Origin: a virus
Reading direction: 5' to 3' (one strand)
Virus record (IMG/VR): IMGVR_UViG_3300030508_000015
Span: 62,001-126,000 of that record
Length of the DNA: 64,000 nt
In this document: piece by piece, positions 23,292 through 33,584 of the stretch
How positions within the stretch are numbered: the stretch's first letter is position 1
How the letters are laid out: every line of letters starts with the position of its first letter
The notes under the pieces: generated by a model
The model's input: the letters and a program-made list of their open reading frames with translations, nothing else
Told to the model about the DNA's origin: nothing
Database searches by the model: none
Translations under genes and position numbers: made by a program

Positions 23292-25108
23292 GTAATAGTT
23301 TCATAGATAGCTTGATTGAGGTAACTAATTCTACTAATCATCAAGCACAGTATATACCACAACCGTCTAGTAGTATTCCTAGTTCTGGATGTACTTTACC
23401 AGCATTGCTCACACCTCCTACTATCGGAGCAGTCACACCACCATCTAATGTAAAAGCTTGTGTACCTTTATTCGTACAATTTCCATTAGTACCAGAACCC
23501 TTTCCATTACCTGAGAATTGCCCTTCAGGTATTTCATTTACTCCTAATACTCAAGCTATAGGGATATTAAATACTTCTGGAATGATTCCTTATACTTCTA
23601 TTACTGTAGGTATAACTCCAGGAGTTGATGTTTGTCATTTTAATTTAGACATCCCACCTACACTAATTATACCTTGCTATCCTACTGGTCCTTTATTTAG
23701 TGGAGTTTTACAGTTTAAGATGGTTGGTGATGGTTCTCCAATTGCAGATGATTTTTCATTAAGCACTACTAGAATTAGTGGAGATATAACCCAGCCTTGT
23801 ACCTGGAATATTGATACTATAATAAATCTACCAACCCCTAATTGCGCAGCTGGTATTTCATTTCAGAGCAATGTAACGGTAAATCTAAATAATAGTACAG
23901 CTCTACCACCAGTAATAACATATTTATATTCAAGGGTTTATTCTATAGGACAGAGCATAATTGATACTAATGGAAATCTACAAACAGTCACTGCTATTAC
24001 TGGTGATGGTACATCCGGTGTAACTGCTCCTACCTGGGCTATATCTGGTACTACTGTAGATCATAATGTTACCTGGACCATGTCTCAAGCATCAATAAGT
24101 AACTATGCTTATGTTGATGTTTTAAGTCAGTATGATTATTATAGATTAATACATGGAATTCCCCCTACTACCAAAGATTGCGGTTCAGTATTGTTAGGTA
24201 ATCTTGAATTAGGTATTGTTTGTCCATCAGGTTTAAGTGTAGGAGGTAGTGGGACAGCTACCTTTTTATTCCCTGGTGATATAGGTTATAGTGCTCCAGT
24301 AGGTGATCCAACTATTGCGTTATCTATTAGTTCTTGTAATTTAAATTTTGGTATTACTAATATAAGTTTCCCGGCTTTAAAATGTGCTTCAGGTTATACA
24401 GCAAACGCAGTTTCAGTAACTAGTGTAAAGGATGTATTAGGAAATACAGTTAGTCAGACTGGTGGAGGAAATACACCTTTTCAAATAACCCCCTCAGCTT
24501 GTTTAGGATTATCAAATCTAGGTAATCTAATAGTTCCTGGTTGTGCTCCTGGTAATTTTGTTAATTGGTATTTAAATTCTTCTACTTCAGGTGGAACTAC
24601 TACATTATCTATTTCTAGTGGTTCTCCTACTACTAGCAGCTATTTAACTGTAACTCCTACTACTTGTGGTATAACTCCTTCTGGTTCATTTTCATTTAGC
24701 AGTGCTTCAAGTTTAGGAATAACTGATGGTACTACAAGTTTAAGTAATGTATCTAATATTACTTTTAATGGAATGACAGTTGGAGGTACTAGTGGGGCAG
24801 CTACCGTAACTGGAACTAAGTTAACTGATGGCACTACTACATTAAATGGGGCACAGATGCTTACTTTTGTAGGTGGTACTTTAAGTGGTACTACTTCCAG
24901 TGCTACAATTACAATAAGTCCAGCTGGTTCCGGGCTTAATTATCGAGGAGTTTGGAGTGCATTATCTACTTATAATCTTAATGATGTTGCAGTATTAGGG
25001 GCAGGTACTTCGTCTGGTATGTATATATGTTTAATAAATTCTAATACTAATAGTCCTGATACTGGTACTGGCTGGTTTCAAGCCTGTTCTTATGCTACCT
25101 GGTTATAA
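23288..25108 (+). CDS. Tail fibre/adhesin-like protein with chitin-binding-type C-terminus (606 aa)
   Basis: Ser/Thr/Gly/Pro-rich beta protein. It contains a repeated Cys-rich segment type ('CPSGISFTPN', 'CAAGISFQSN', 'CPSGLSVGGSG', 'CASGYTANAV'). A domain 'GQSIIDTNGNLQTVTAITGD' also occurs twice in the next gene. The C-terminal 'WSALSTYNLNDVAVLG...MYICLINSNTNSPDTG' resembles a carbohydrate-binding type 5/12 module. Probably a receptor-binding or baseplate component. Confidence 0.68.
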   Translation: MSNSFIDSLIEVTNSTNHQAQYIPQPSSSIPSSGCTLPALLTPPTIGAVTPPSNVKACVPLFVQFPLVPEPFPLPENCPSGISFTPNTQAIGILNTSGMIPYTSITVGITPGVDVCHFNLDIPPTLIIPCYPTGPLFSGVLQFKMVGDGSPIADDFSLSTTRISGDITQPCTWNIDTIINLPTPNCAAGISFQSNVTVNLNNSTALPPVITYLYSRVYSIGQSIIDTNGNLQTVTAITGDGTSGVTAPTWAISGTTVDHNVTWTMSQASISNYAYVDVLSQYDYYRLIHGIPPTTKDCGSVLLGNLELGIVCPSGLSVGGSGTATFLFPGDIGYSAPVGDPTIALSISSCNLNFGITNISFPALKCASGYTANAVSVTSVKDVLGNTVSQTGGGNTPFQITPSACLGLSNLGNLIVPGCAPGNFVNWYLNSSTSGGTTTLSISSGSPTTSSYLTVTPTTCGITPSGSFSFSSASSLGITDGTTSLSNVSNITFNGMTVGGTSGAATVTGTKLTDGTTTLNGAQMLTFVGGTLSGTTSSATITISPAGSGLNYRGVWSALSTYNLNDVAVLGAGTSSGMYICLINSNTNSPDTGTGWFQACSYATWL

Positions 25109-25111
25109 ATT

Positions 25112-28006
25112 ATGTCTGTAGCTCCTGGTAATAACTTTAAATTAACTGATTTACAAGCATTAGCAACTCAAGCTAATGCAGTCTCATCTACTAGTTTTGA
25201 CTTGAGTACATTTTATTATGTGTATCCAATGTTTTATGACTTAAGTAGTAATCCATATGGTTATCGTATTTGTGGTGCTTTTGCTTTAACTGCTAGAGGA
25301 AGTGGTTATGCTGTTGGAGATATAGTAGTTTCCCCAGGCTATACTACATATTTTGAAGTTGGTTCAGTAGATATTACTGGAGCTATTATAGGATTGGTAA
25401 CTTATACTAATTCTGCCTTTTCTCCTTCCGGTGATCTGACTACCACACCTCCATTCCCTTCATATACAGACCCTACTCCTGGCGCACTTAATACAGTAAC
25501 TGGTTCTGGTACTGGAGCTACTATTACTTTTACTGTTAGTCAAGTAGGCCCTTCTCAAAATTATTCATTTCCAGACTATAATCCTGGTAATGGTTATTTT
25601 ACCGATTTTTATCTTTGTTTTGGAGGTACTGGTTATACTGCTGGCGATAATTTAACTTTGCCTGGAGCTAAGATAGTTGGTGGCAGTCCAGTTCCAGTAC
25701 ATGTTGTAAGTGTTGATGGTAGTGGCAAGATATTAACATTCACATTACCTAATACTACTTATATAGGATTTCTTCAATACTTATCTAATACTCCACAATA
25801 TTTAGCTGCTAGTGGTGGAACCGGTAGTGGGGCAACTTTTGGTGGTTTGTTTATAGTTCCTCAAAGACCTACTTGGCTAGCTGAACTAAATAGACTTCGT
25901 AGTGCTATTTGGGGGTTGAAGGATTTGGATGATTCTTTTACATTTATGAATGTTACTTCACCTTCATTATTGTGTGTTTCTGGACCCTGGCCTGTAGGTG
26001 GACCAAATGATAATTATGCAAGTACCTGGTTTTATTTTGAAGATACTGGTGGTGGAGCAACAGTTACAATTAGTAGTAATTTCCCTGGTAGTGGTGCACC
26101 TTTTTCTGCAGGTTTAAGAACTAATGCCGTTTGCAGTATGCTTTTGTCAACGTTTCCACCATCACCATACTATTATCCAGTAACAACAAAGCAACGACAA
26201 GCCTTTGTGGTTGGTGGTGTTGATTCTCTCTTTGTTAGTGGGACCTTCCATATAACTGCGGAGTATGTGCGTGGAGGGACTGCTGTGATAACATACCCTG
26301 GACCAACCACAACCATTACACCCGATACAGTTGACCCTAATACGCTTTGGTCTGTAAATCTATCTCCTAGTGGTGGTTATAATGCATTTCCTGGTTCAGT
26401 TTCTTATTCTACATTGGTGGCTGATACAGGATTTTGTAGTATTGGGATTGTCGAAATTTCAATAGCGGTGAGCGCGACTCTAGCACCGGGGCGGTATGAA
26501 CTTGAGGTGGACATACCACAATTACCGGATGACACATCAGTTCCTATAACCGGTACACAGACCACATATACACGCCTTTTCCCAAATGGCACTAACCCAC
26601 TAGATGATGGCAGCGGCGGCAATGGAAAATTATTTGGCCCTGTCACAGCCAGTATTAGTTATAGTACAGCAGTTACAGCTTATGGAATTGATAATGCATG
26701 GCCAATTAAAAAGATAAACTTACCTGGTGATGGACTTTCTCACGGCCCAGGATTATTATTTGTGCAGGATATACCTAATAATAATTGGAATTCTGGAGCT
26801 GGCCCTACATTTCCTGCTATTACATATGATCCGGAAAAAATATTTGGTAATGGTTGGAGTATTGGTACTAGTAAGGCTGGATTTTGGTCTTCAATGTCAC
26901 CTGCTATTAGTAGTTTAGCTATTCCTAGTTTAACTTCAATGCCTTGGAATTTAACTAGAACTAAATATGCAGTAGCCGGTAATGCTACAGTAAATCCAAT
27001 GCTACAAGGTGATTTGGCTCCTAACGGTTCAGGTATGTTTGGTGCTTATGCTCAAGTATCTAACTCATATAATCAACTCAGTCCAGTAGAAAGTCAATCC
27101 GAGCCTCCTAGTTGGGCTGCTTCTATATATTTTACGTCTGGATTTACAATTATAGATTCTAACGGTAATTATCAAACAGTATTTACAGGTGGTATATCTG
27201 GCGGTTCACATCCAGTTTGGTCTGGGGCATTTGGTGGATCTACTACTGATAATGGAGTGGTATGGCATTGTTCTAAAGTATTTACTGCACCGGCTACTAC
27301 TTGGATAGCTAGTACAGTATTTCAATCAGGACAAACTATAATAGATTCTAACGGTAATATTGAAACTGCTCAAAATACCGGTACTAGTAATTCATCAGCA
27401 CCTGCCTGGCCTGGAACTTTAGGAGGTACAGTAACTGATAATACTATAACCTGGAAATTTACTTCTCGTTATCAAGCTTTCCAACCAGGCCAACATAGAA
27501 TCCCACCACTTCCTAGATACCCTGTTTATTGGTATAGTGAGACAATTCCTAGAATGATGCCCCCTACACTTACTAGCGGTAATACTATTTGGGGAGCTTA
27601 TGATCAGTGGCAATATAATACTTATAATTCTCCTAGCTTTGATCAAGGTTGGCATCAAGTAGGTCCTACTGATACACCAGCTAAAGGAAAAGCTTATGGT
27701 TGGTGGATATATAGTGTATCTATTAATAGAATAGCTAGTACTGCTGGAACCGTAGCTGTAACTTTAGGATGTATTAGAAGTAGTGTATTTAGTCCATTTG
27801 CAACTTATAATACTGGTACAACTAATCAAGTTCTTTGGCCCATATTTACAAGTGATGCCTTAGTATATCAATGTAGTGAAAGAGTTGATGTTCAAGCATT
27901 AGCTATTGCTTCTACTAATAGTGTATCTCAAGGTCAAGTAGTACAATCTCCTATATGTGCAGCATTTGTTACCGATACTTCAGCTTTAATATCGCTAATA
28001 ACTTAA
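25112..28006 (+). CDS. Large tail/fibre protein (964 aa)
   Basis: Beta-rich. Near residues ~675-790 two tandem domains of the type 'FTIIDSNGNYQTVFTGG' and 'GQTIIDSNGNIETAQNTG', each ending in a '(T)TDN-(V/I)-W' strand, match one in the preceding gene. An internal stretch (26,220-26,640) has clearly higher GC and different codons (for example VSATLAPGRYELEVDIPQ), which suggests domain exchange. Likely a host-contact structural protein. Confidence 0.65.
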   Translation: MSVAPGNNFKLTDLQALATQANAVSSTSFDLSTFYYVYPMFYDLSSNPYGYRICGAFALTARGSGYAVGDIVVSPGYTTYFEVGSVDITGAIIGLVTYTNSAFSPSGDLTTTPPFPSYTDPTPGALNTVTGSGTGATITFTVSQVGPSQNYSFPDYNPGNGYFTDFYLCFGGTGYTAGDNLTLPGAKIVGGSPVPVHVVSVDGSGKILTFTLPNTTYIGFLQYLSNTPQYLAASGGTGSGATFGGLFIVPQRPTWLAELNRLRSAIWGLKDLDDSFTFMNVTSPSLLCVSGPWPVGGPNDNYASTWFYFEDTGGGATVTISSNFPGSGAPFSAGLRTNAVCSMLLSTFPPSPYYYPVTTKQRQAFVVGGVDSLFVSGTFHITAEYVRGGTAVITYPGPTTTITPDTVDPNTLWSVNLSPSGGYNAFPGSVSYSTLVADTGFCSIGIVEISIAVSATLAPGRYELEVDIPQLPDDTSVPITGTQTTYTRLFPNGTNPLDDGSGGNGKLFGPVTASISYSTAVTAYGIDNAWPIKKINLPGDGLSHGPGLLFVQDIPNNNWNSGAGPTFPAITYDPEKIFGNGWSIGTSKAGFWSSMSPAISSLAIPSLTSMPWNLTRTKYAVAGNATVNPMLQGDLAPNGSGMFGAYAQVSNSYNQLSPVESQSEPPSWAASIYFTSGFTIIDSNGNYQTVFTGGISGGSHPVWSGAFGGSTTDNGVVWHCSKVFTAPATTWIASTVFQSGQTIIDSNGNIETAQNTGTSNSSAPAWPGTLGGTVTDNTITWKFTSRYQAFQPGQHRIPPLPRYPVYWYSETIPRMMPPTLTSGNTIWGAYDQWQYNTYNSPSFDQGWHQVGPTDTPAKGKAYGWWIYSVSINRIASTAGTVAVTLGCIRSSVFSPFATYNTGTTNQVLWPIFTSDALVYQCSERVDVQALAIASTNSVSQGQVVQSPICAAFVTDTSALISLIT

Positions 28007-28048
28007 TTGAATTGACTGGTATATCAAGTTTGTGTTAGAGTTGGAATT

Positions 28049-28642
28049 ATGGAAACATCTAATGCGATTGATTATAATTCTTGTACTGTTTTAAGAGGAG
28101 CCCAACACACTGAAACTTGTGAAGCTCATGGTGTTTATACTGCTAGATGTATAGACTCTAATAATAATTTAATTTGGGAAGATACTATAGATAATGTAGT
28201 TAATACTGAAGGTAAAAACCTGGCTTTTAATACATTTTTAAACGGCTCTGCTTATACTGTTACTGGGCCTTATATGGGTTTAATTAGTTCAGTATCTTAT
28301 TCTACCGTAGCTGCTGGTGATACAGCTGCTCAAATTAATGGTACTAATGGTTGGAAGGAAGCAGGTTCCAGCACTAATTATCCATTATACACTACTCCTA
28401 GAAAAACTTGTGCCTGGTCTGCTGCTTCTGCTGGTTCGATTTCACTTTCCGCAGCTCTAAGTTTTCCTATTATCACTACTGGTGGTACAGTTAAAGGATG
28501 TTTTATTATCTTTGGCTCTGGTGCTTCGTCCACTATTGCTAATACTTCAGGTACTCTTTGGTCTGCTGGTCTATTCTCAGGTGGTGATAAGATTGTTAAC
28601 CCTGGTGATACAATTCAAGTATCATATAGTACTAGCATGTAA
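28049..28642 (+). CDS. Conserved phage tail protein (197 aa)
   Basis: 'YTARCIDSNNNLIWEDTIDN', 'GKNLAFNTFLNGSAYTVTGP', 'YMGLISSVSYSTVAAGDT' and 'TVKGCFIIFGSGASSTI' form a pattern I recognise from a protein conserved next to tail-fibre genes of many phages. Normal length. Probably a small structural component of the tail tip or fibre base. Confidence 0.72.
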   Translation: METSNAIDYNSCTVLRGAQHTETCEAHGVYTARCIDSNNNLIWEDTIDNVVNTEGKNLAFNTFLNGSAYTVTGPYMGLISSVSYSTVAAGDTAAQINGTNGWKEAGSSTNYPLYTTPRKTCAWSAASAGSISLSAALSFPIITTGGTVKGCFIIFGSGASSTIANTSGTLWSAGLFSGGDKIVNPGDTIQVSYSTSM

Positions 28643-28645
28643 TAT

Positions 28646-31600
28646 ATGGCTTTTGATGCCCATTCAAATCTAGCAATATCACAAGTAGCCACTGCTCCAT
28701 CACCACCTACTTCTGGTACTTCACTAACTGTAACTACTGGTCAGGGTGCATTATTTCCTACTCCCCCATTTAATTGCACTGTCTGGCCTTCAGGTGTTAT
28801 ACCTACTACAGTTAATGCTGAGATTATTAGGGTTACTGCAGTTGCCACTGATACATTTACTATAACTAGAGCACAAGAAGGAACATCTGCTGTATCTATT
28901 GCTGTAGGATACCAAATAGCCAATACTGTTACTAAAAAGGTAGTTACAGATATTGAAAATGCAATTCCTACTACGTTACCTCCTAATGGTTCTGCTAGCG
29001 GTGATTTATCAGGTAGTTATCCAGGTCCTACAGTAGCAAAGATTAACGGCACTTCTTTAGCAGGATTAGCTACAGGGTTATTAAAGAATACTACTGGTAC
29101 TGGTGTTCCTAGTATTGCAGCGTCTGGTGATTTGCCTGGTGGGCCATATTTAGGTGCTACTGCCTCTGCTTCTGGTGATTTATCAGGTAGTTATCCAGGT
29201 CCTACAGTAGCAAAGATTAACGGTACTTCATTAGCAGGTCTTGCTACCGGTATACTTAAAAACACTACTGGTACTGGTGTTCCTAGTATTGCAGCGTCTG
29301 GTGATTTGCCTGGTGGACCTTATCAAACGACAGCATCTTATGGTGTGTTAGGGTTTTCTTCAGTAGCTACAGCTGGAAGTACAACTACATTAAGTGGATC
29401 AGCTACTAATTATATAATTTTTACTGGTACATTAACTCAGATTTGTGTACTACCTAATGCCACTACACTTTCTAATGGGGCGTCATTCTTTATTGATAAT
29501 AGTTCAACTGGAGCTGTTACTGTAAATATGAATGGTGGAACTACTTTATGGATTGTAGGAGCTGGAGCATTTTTAGAGTTAGTATTAACTAGTAATGGAA
29601 CTTCAGCTGGTACCTGGAATACTCAATATTTTGGTAGTACGGTATCAACAGGAAAAGTCATTAACTTAGCTGATAATTTAACATCAGTAGCCAATACTCC
29701 AGGGGTATTTCAGAATGATGGAAGTGGTAATATATCTTACGGTCCACCACCACCTACTATAACCCAACTTGATCTTTGGGGACATTCCTGGCTTGATGAT
29801 ATAGTTTATATTACTGGCGCAAATCAAATTACTGATCCTGCTGAAATATTAAATAACGTACTTACAAATGCTTTGGGAATTTCTCAAGATAGAGTAAGAA
29901 ATCATGCTAGGAGTGGTGCAAACCTTACGTCTCAAGGATGTTTAATGGGCGGTTATATGAGGTTTTTAACTGAAATAACTCGTACCAAAAAATATTCTCC
30001 ATTTTATCGACAAGGTGGTTTATCTGTAATTGTATATGGTATTAATGATTTAGGTAATAATACATCAGCTAATCAATCATTAATGCGCTCAGTATTTTCG
30101 CAAGCCTTAACCATGGCTATTAGTAGAATAAGAGCTTCAGCTATTTTTCCTTGTGGCACTGGGTTAGCTCAATGGGCTTTTGGTACTAATTATGCAGCCG
30201 GTCCAGTAGCTAACCTTGAGTGGATGTCTACTGTTGGAATGCAAGCAACAGTAGTAGATTCTGGTGGTACTTCTACAGCAACTTTCACCATTCCATTTGG
30301 CTATAAAGGAGAACCAATAGGATTTCTATTAGTTGGTACTTCCGGAGCAACTTCAGGTATTGTTACTTGGGGTGGAAATATTACTGGAACTAGTGGTATT
30401 ATTGGAACTACTACCACTTTAAACTCTACTTCCATAGATGCTCATGGACCTGTATTCGTTAGATGGACTTCTGGTACTAATGGATTATCAGCTGCTAATG
30501 CTGGTCAGACTATTACTATCAAGGTAACTACTGCGAGTGGGACAGTACAATTAGATTCAGCCTGGATTGAATCTCTTAAACCAAATCCTGTAGTTGTAGC
30601 CAATGTATATCAATGTGATTGTAGAACTATTACTTACGCTTTAGGGGATGGGGTAACTTCTGGTGTTACTACTTCTTTTACTTCTGGTTCAGCCAATTTT
30701 AATTCAAGTACTGATGCTGGAAATTCAATAACTGAGACTGATGCTCAAGGTGCTTTTACTTCTGGTAAGACTATTTCATCTGTAACTAATGCAACCACCA
30801 TAGTATTATCAGGAAATGCTACTGGTGCTTTTACATCCATTAAATATACTTTTGGGCGTATTTTAAACGGTTACGCTAATTATGCTACTAATACAGATTT
30901 TAGTGGGGCAACTCCAGCTAGTCATAGTGCAGCAGACACAGATTTACAAAATTTAAATAGCACAATTACTACAGTAGTTAATTCATTCGATTCAATGGTT
31001 CAATTAGCTGACGTAAATACAGCTATGGGGATTGGTGGAACTGGAACTCTGCCTACTAACGTCTATACAACATCTGCTGATGGTTATCATCCTAATGCGG
31101 TTGGAGCAGCTTTGGCAACTAATGCTATATTTGCTGCTATTAAGAAGCTAGTACCTGTTGCTGATGGTTTAGGGACTCTAGGTGTATTAGAGACACAGAC
31201 TCCACAAGGTTATCCAGTCGCTCCTAAACGAAATATTATTCGTCCTGGTAGTAATGTTTATTTACCTGAATTTGGTGTTTGGGGTGCTACATATACTGCA
31301 GTTGCTGGTGATACGTTTGCTATTCCTTTCTGGGTATCAGAAGGTGGGGCTAATATTACTGCATTCCAAGTACAACAAACCAATGCTCCTGCTACAGCTG
31401 GATCTAACGTAAGATTTGGTATTTATGATGATACTATGTTTACAGGTTATCCTTGTAACCTTAGATATGAAGTTACATCAGGCGGTGCATTTGCGATGGG
31501 AACTACTGCAGCTATAAAGACTATTGGAACTAATACTTTTGGATGGCTACGATCAGGACTTTATTGGCAAGTATTTAAGATAGATTCCCTCGGTACAACT

Positions 31601-31798
31601 GCTAGTATAGTTAATACAATTGGAGGTCCTAGTCCGTATATGCCACAGTGGTTGGCCGCTGGTGGTACTGCTTCACCTATTGCTTGGAAAGTAACTAGTG
31701 TAGCTGCTGGTGCTTTACCTAATGAATTTAGTGCATTAGCTGCTGGTACTGCAGTTACTACAGCTCCAGCTGTAGGAATGACAATAACTGTAACATAA
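28646..31798 (+). CDS. Tail fibre with SGNH hydrolase domain (1,050 aa)
   Basis: The N-terminal part has two near-identical ~60-residue repeats (GDLSGSYPGPTVAKINGTSL...). From about residue 370 a GDSL/SGNH esterase domain is seen: 'LWGHSWLDDI' (nucleophile Ser), 'HARSGANL', 'YGINDLGNN' (Asn block) and 'SADGYHPNAVG' (Asp-x-x-His). Expected activity is deacetylation or de-esterification of surface polysaccharide during adsorption. The C-terminal domain is beta-rich. Confidence 0.8.
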   Translation: MAFDAHSNLAISQVATAPSPPTSGTSLTVTTGQGALFPTPPFNCTVWPSGVIPTTVNAEIIRVTAVATDTFTITRAQEGTSAVSIAVGYQIANTVTKKVVTDIENAIPTTLPPNGSASGDLSGSYPGPTVAKINGTSLAGLATGLLKNTTGTGVPSIAASGDLPGGPYLGATASASGDLSGSYPGPTVAKINGTSLAGLATGILKNTTGTGVPSIAASGDLPGGPYQTTASYGVLGFSSVATAGSTTTLSGSATNYIIFTGTLTQICVLPNATTLSNGASFFIDNSSTGAVTVNMNGGTTLWIVGAGAFLELVLTSNGTSAGTWNTQYFGSTVSTGKVINLADNLTSVANTPGVFQNDGSGNISYGPPPPTITQLDLWGHSWLDDIVYITGANQITDPAEILNNVLTNALGISQDRVRNHARSGANLTSQGCLMGGYMRFLTEITRTKKYSPFYRQGGLSVIVYGINDLGNNTSANQSLMRSVFSQALTMAISRIRASAIFPCGTGLAQWAFGTNYAAGPVANLEWMSTVGMQATVVDSGGTSTATFTIPFGYKGEPIGFLLVGTSGATSGIVTWGGNITGTSGIIGTTTTLNSTSIDAHGPVFVRWTSGTNGLSAANAGQTITIKVTTASGTVQLDSAWIESLKPNPVVVANVYQCDCRTITYALGDGVTSGVTTSFTSGSANFNSSTDAGNSITETDAQGAFTSGKTISSVTNATTIVLSGNATGAFTSIKYTFGRILNGYANYATNTDFSGATPASHSAADTDLQNLNSTITTVVNSFDSMVQLADVNTAMGIGGTGTLPTNVYTTSADGYHPNAVGAALATNAIFAAIKKLVPVADGLGTLGVLETQTPQGYPVAPKRNIIRPGSNVYLPEFGVWGATYTAVAGDTFAIPFWVSEGGANITAFQVQQTNAPATAGSNVRFGIYDDTMFTGYPCNLRYEVTSGGAFAMGTTAAIKTIGTNTFGWLRSGLYWQVFKIDSLGTTASIVNTIGGPSPYMPQWLAAGGTASPIAWKVTSVAAGALPNEFSALAAGTAVTTAPAVGMTITVT

Positions 31799-31802
31799 TG
31801 AA

Positions 31803-33566
31803 ATGTTTGGCTCTTCATACTTTGGAGAAGGTTATTTTGGTGGCGATCCTCCATTACCAGATAGGGTAATTGAGGCAGCTAGTGCAGTTGATTCAGTTAG
31901 TGGTATAGCAGTATATAATGTTTCCGTAACAGAAACAGCTTCAGCTTCAGATTCAGTTGATTTAGCAGGTACAGTTTCAGTAACTTTCGGTGGTTTTTAT
32001 CTCGCTCAGAATCAATTTGCTGGTGGTACAGCAATTCCTACTTCTCAAACTTATCTAGTTAGTGTAAGTGAATCAGCTTCAGCTCTAGATAGCCCTTCTA
32101 GTATAGCTGTATATGGAGCAAGTGATAGTGAATCTGCATCTGCTACTGATACTCCTAGTTCTACTGCTATATATCCAGGTTCTACTACAGAATCAGGTAG
32201 TGCAGTAGATAGTCCTTCTGTTAATGCTATATTTGCTGCAAGTACTTCAGAAAGTGGTACAGCAACTGACAATCCTTCAGCTAATTCTACTCTTCAAGCT
32301 AGTACTAGTGAATCTAATAGTGCAGTAGATAGTCCTAGTTCAACAGCTACATTTGCAGGGTCCATAACTGAGTCTGCTTCAGCTCTAGATAGTCCAGCTG
32401 GCGGTTATTTAGTAACTATATCTGAATCTGCTTCAGCTACAGAGTCACCCTCAGCTAATGATTTATTAGCAGCAACAGTATCAGAAAGTGGTTCAGCTTC
32501 AGATAATCCTAGTGCTAATGCTTTATTTGCAGGAAGTGTAACTGAATCTGCTAGTGCTTCTGATAACCCTTCTGCTAATGCTATATTTGCAGGTTCAGTA
32601 AGTGAAGCTGCTAGTGCTTCTGATAGTCCTTCATCTACTGCTAAATACAGTGTAAGTATTAGTGAATCTGGTAGTGCAACAGATTCTCCTTCAGCTAATT
32701 CTACCCTACAAGCTAGTGTAACAGAATCAGCTTCAGCTCTAGATAGTATAGTTGGTGGTTATTTAGTAACTATAACAGAATCAGGAACAGCAACGGATAA
32801 TCCTAGTTCTACTGCTATATATGCATGTTCTACTACAGAATCAGGTAGTGCAGTAGATAACCCTTCAGCCAATGATTTATTAGCAGCTTCTATCACAGAA
32901 TCAGTTACCACAATTGATACTCCTAGTTCTACTGCTAATTATAGTGTAACTATATCAGAGTCAGTCTCAGCTAATGACAATCCTTCAGCCAATGATTTAT
33001 TAGCAGCTTCTATTACGGAGTCAGGCAGTGCTTCTGATAGTCCTAGCTCAACTGCTACTTATCAAGTTAGTATAAATGAGTCAGGAACAGCCCTAGACAG
33101 CCCTACAGCTAATTCTACACTATTAGCTAGTATATCAGAGTCAGTCTCAGCTAATGATACTCCTACAGCTAATGATTTATTAACAAGTTCTATTACAGAG
33201 TCAGGTAGTGCAAGTGATTCTAGTTCAGCTTCAGTACTATTCAATACTTCTATTACTGAAACAGCTTCAGCCTTGGATAGTTTATCAGCTATTATAAGTT
33301 CTATAAATAGTGAGTCTGAAAGTGCCTCAGCTATAGATAATACTGATGCCACACTATTAACTCTAGCTAGTGTATTAGAATCTATTACCGCAATTGATAC
33401 AGCTTCAACTAATGCCCCACCTATTATTTATAGTGTAAATGTATTAGAAGCAGCCTTGGCTTTAGACAGTAATATCAACAATAACCCATTTGTTGAAGGT
33501 GTGATTAATAAGAAATTTATAAGTAGATTTCCGGTTCGAAAATCTAAATTATTGGCGAATGTTTAA
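31803..33566 (+). CDS. Ser/Ala-rich repeat fibre protein (587 aa)
   Basis: Begins FGSSYFGEGYFGG, as seen in phage tail proteins. It is then built almost entirely of ~19-20-residue repeats 'SESGSATDSPSAN-LLAAS-T' (at least 25 units). It ends in a basic tail 'KKFISRFPVRKSKLLANV'. Likely a flexible fibre or stalk. The acidic-Ser repeats resemble adhesin stalks. Confidence 0.68.
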   Translation: MFGSSYFGEGYFGGDPPLPDRVIEAASAVDSVSGIAVYNVSVTETASASDSVDLAGTVSVTFGGFYLAQNQFAGGTAIPTSQTYLVSVSESASALDSPSSIAVYGASDSESASATDTPSSTAIYPGSTTESGSAVDSPSVNAIFAASTSESGTATDNPSANSTLQASTSESNSAVDSPSSTATFAGSITESASALDSPAGGYLVTISESASATESPSANDLLAATVSESGSASDNPSANALFAGSVTESASASDNPSANAIFAGSVSEAASASDSPSSTAKYSVSISESGSATDSPSANSTLQASVTESASALDSIVGGYLVTITESGTATDNPSSTAIYACSTTESGSAVDNPSANDLLAASITESVTTIDTPSSTANYSVTISESVSANDNPSANDLLAASITESGSASDSPSSTATYQVSINESGTALDSPTANSTLLASISESVSANDTPTANDLLTSSITESGSASDSSSASVLFNTSITETASALDSLSAIISSINSESESASAIDNTDATLLTLASVLESITAIDTASTNAPPIIYSVNVLEAALALDSNINNNPFVEGVINKKFISRFPVRKSKLLANV

Positions 33567-33584
33567 GAAGCCCTCTTCTTTCAT

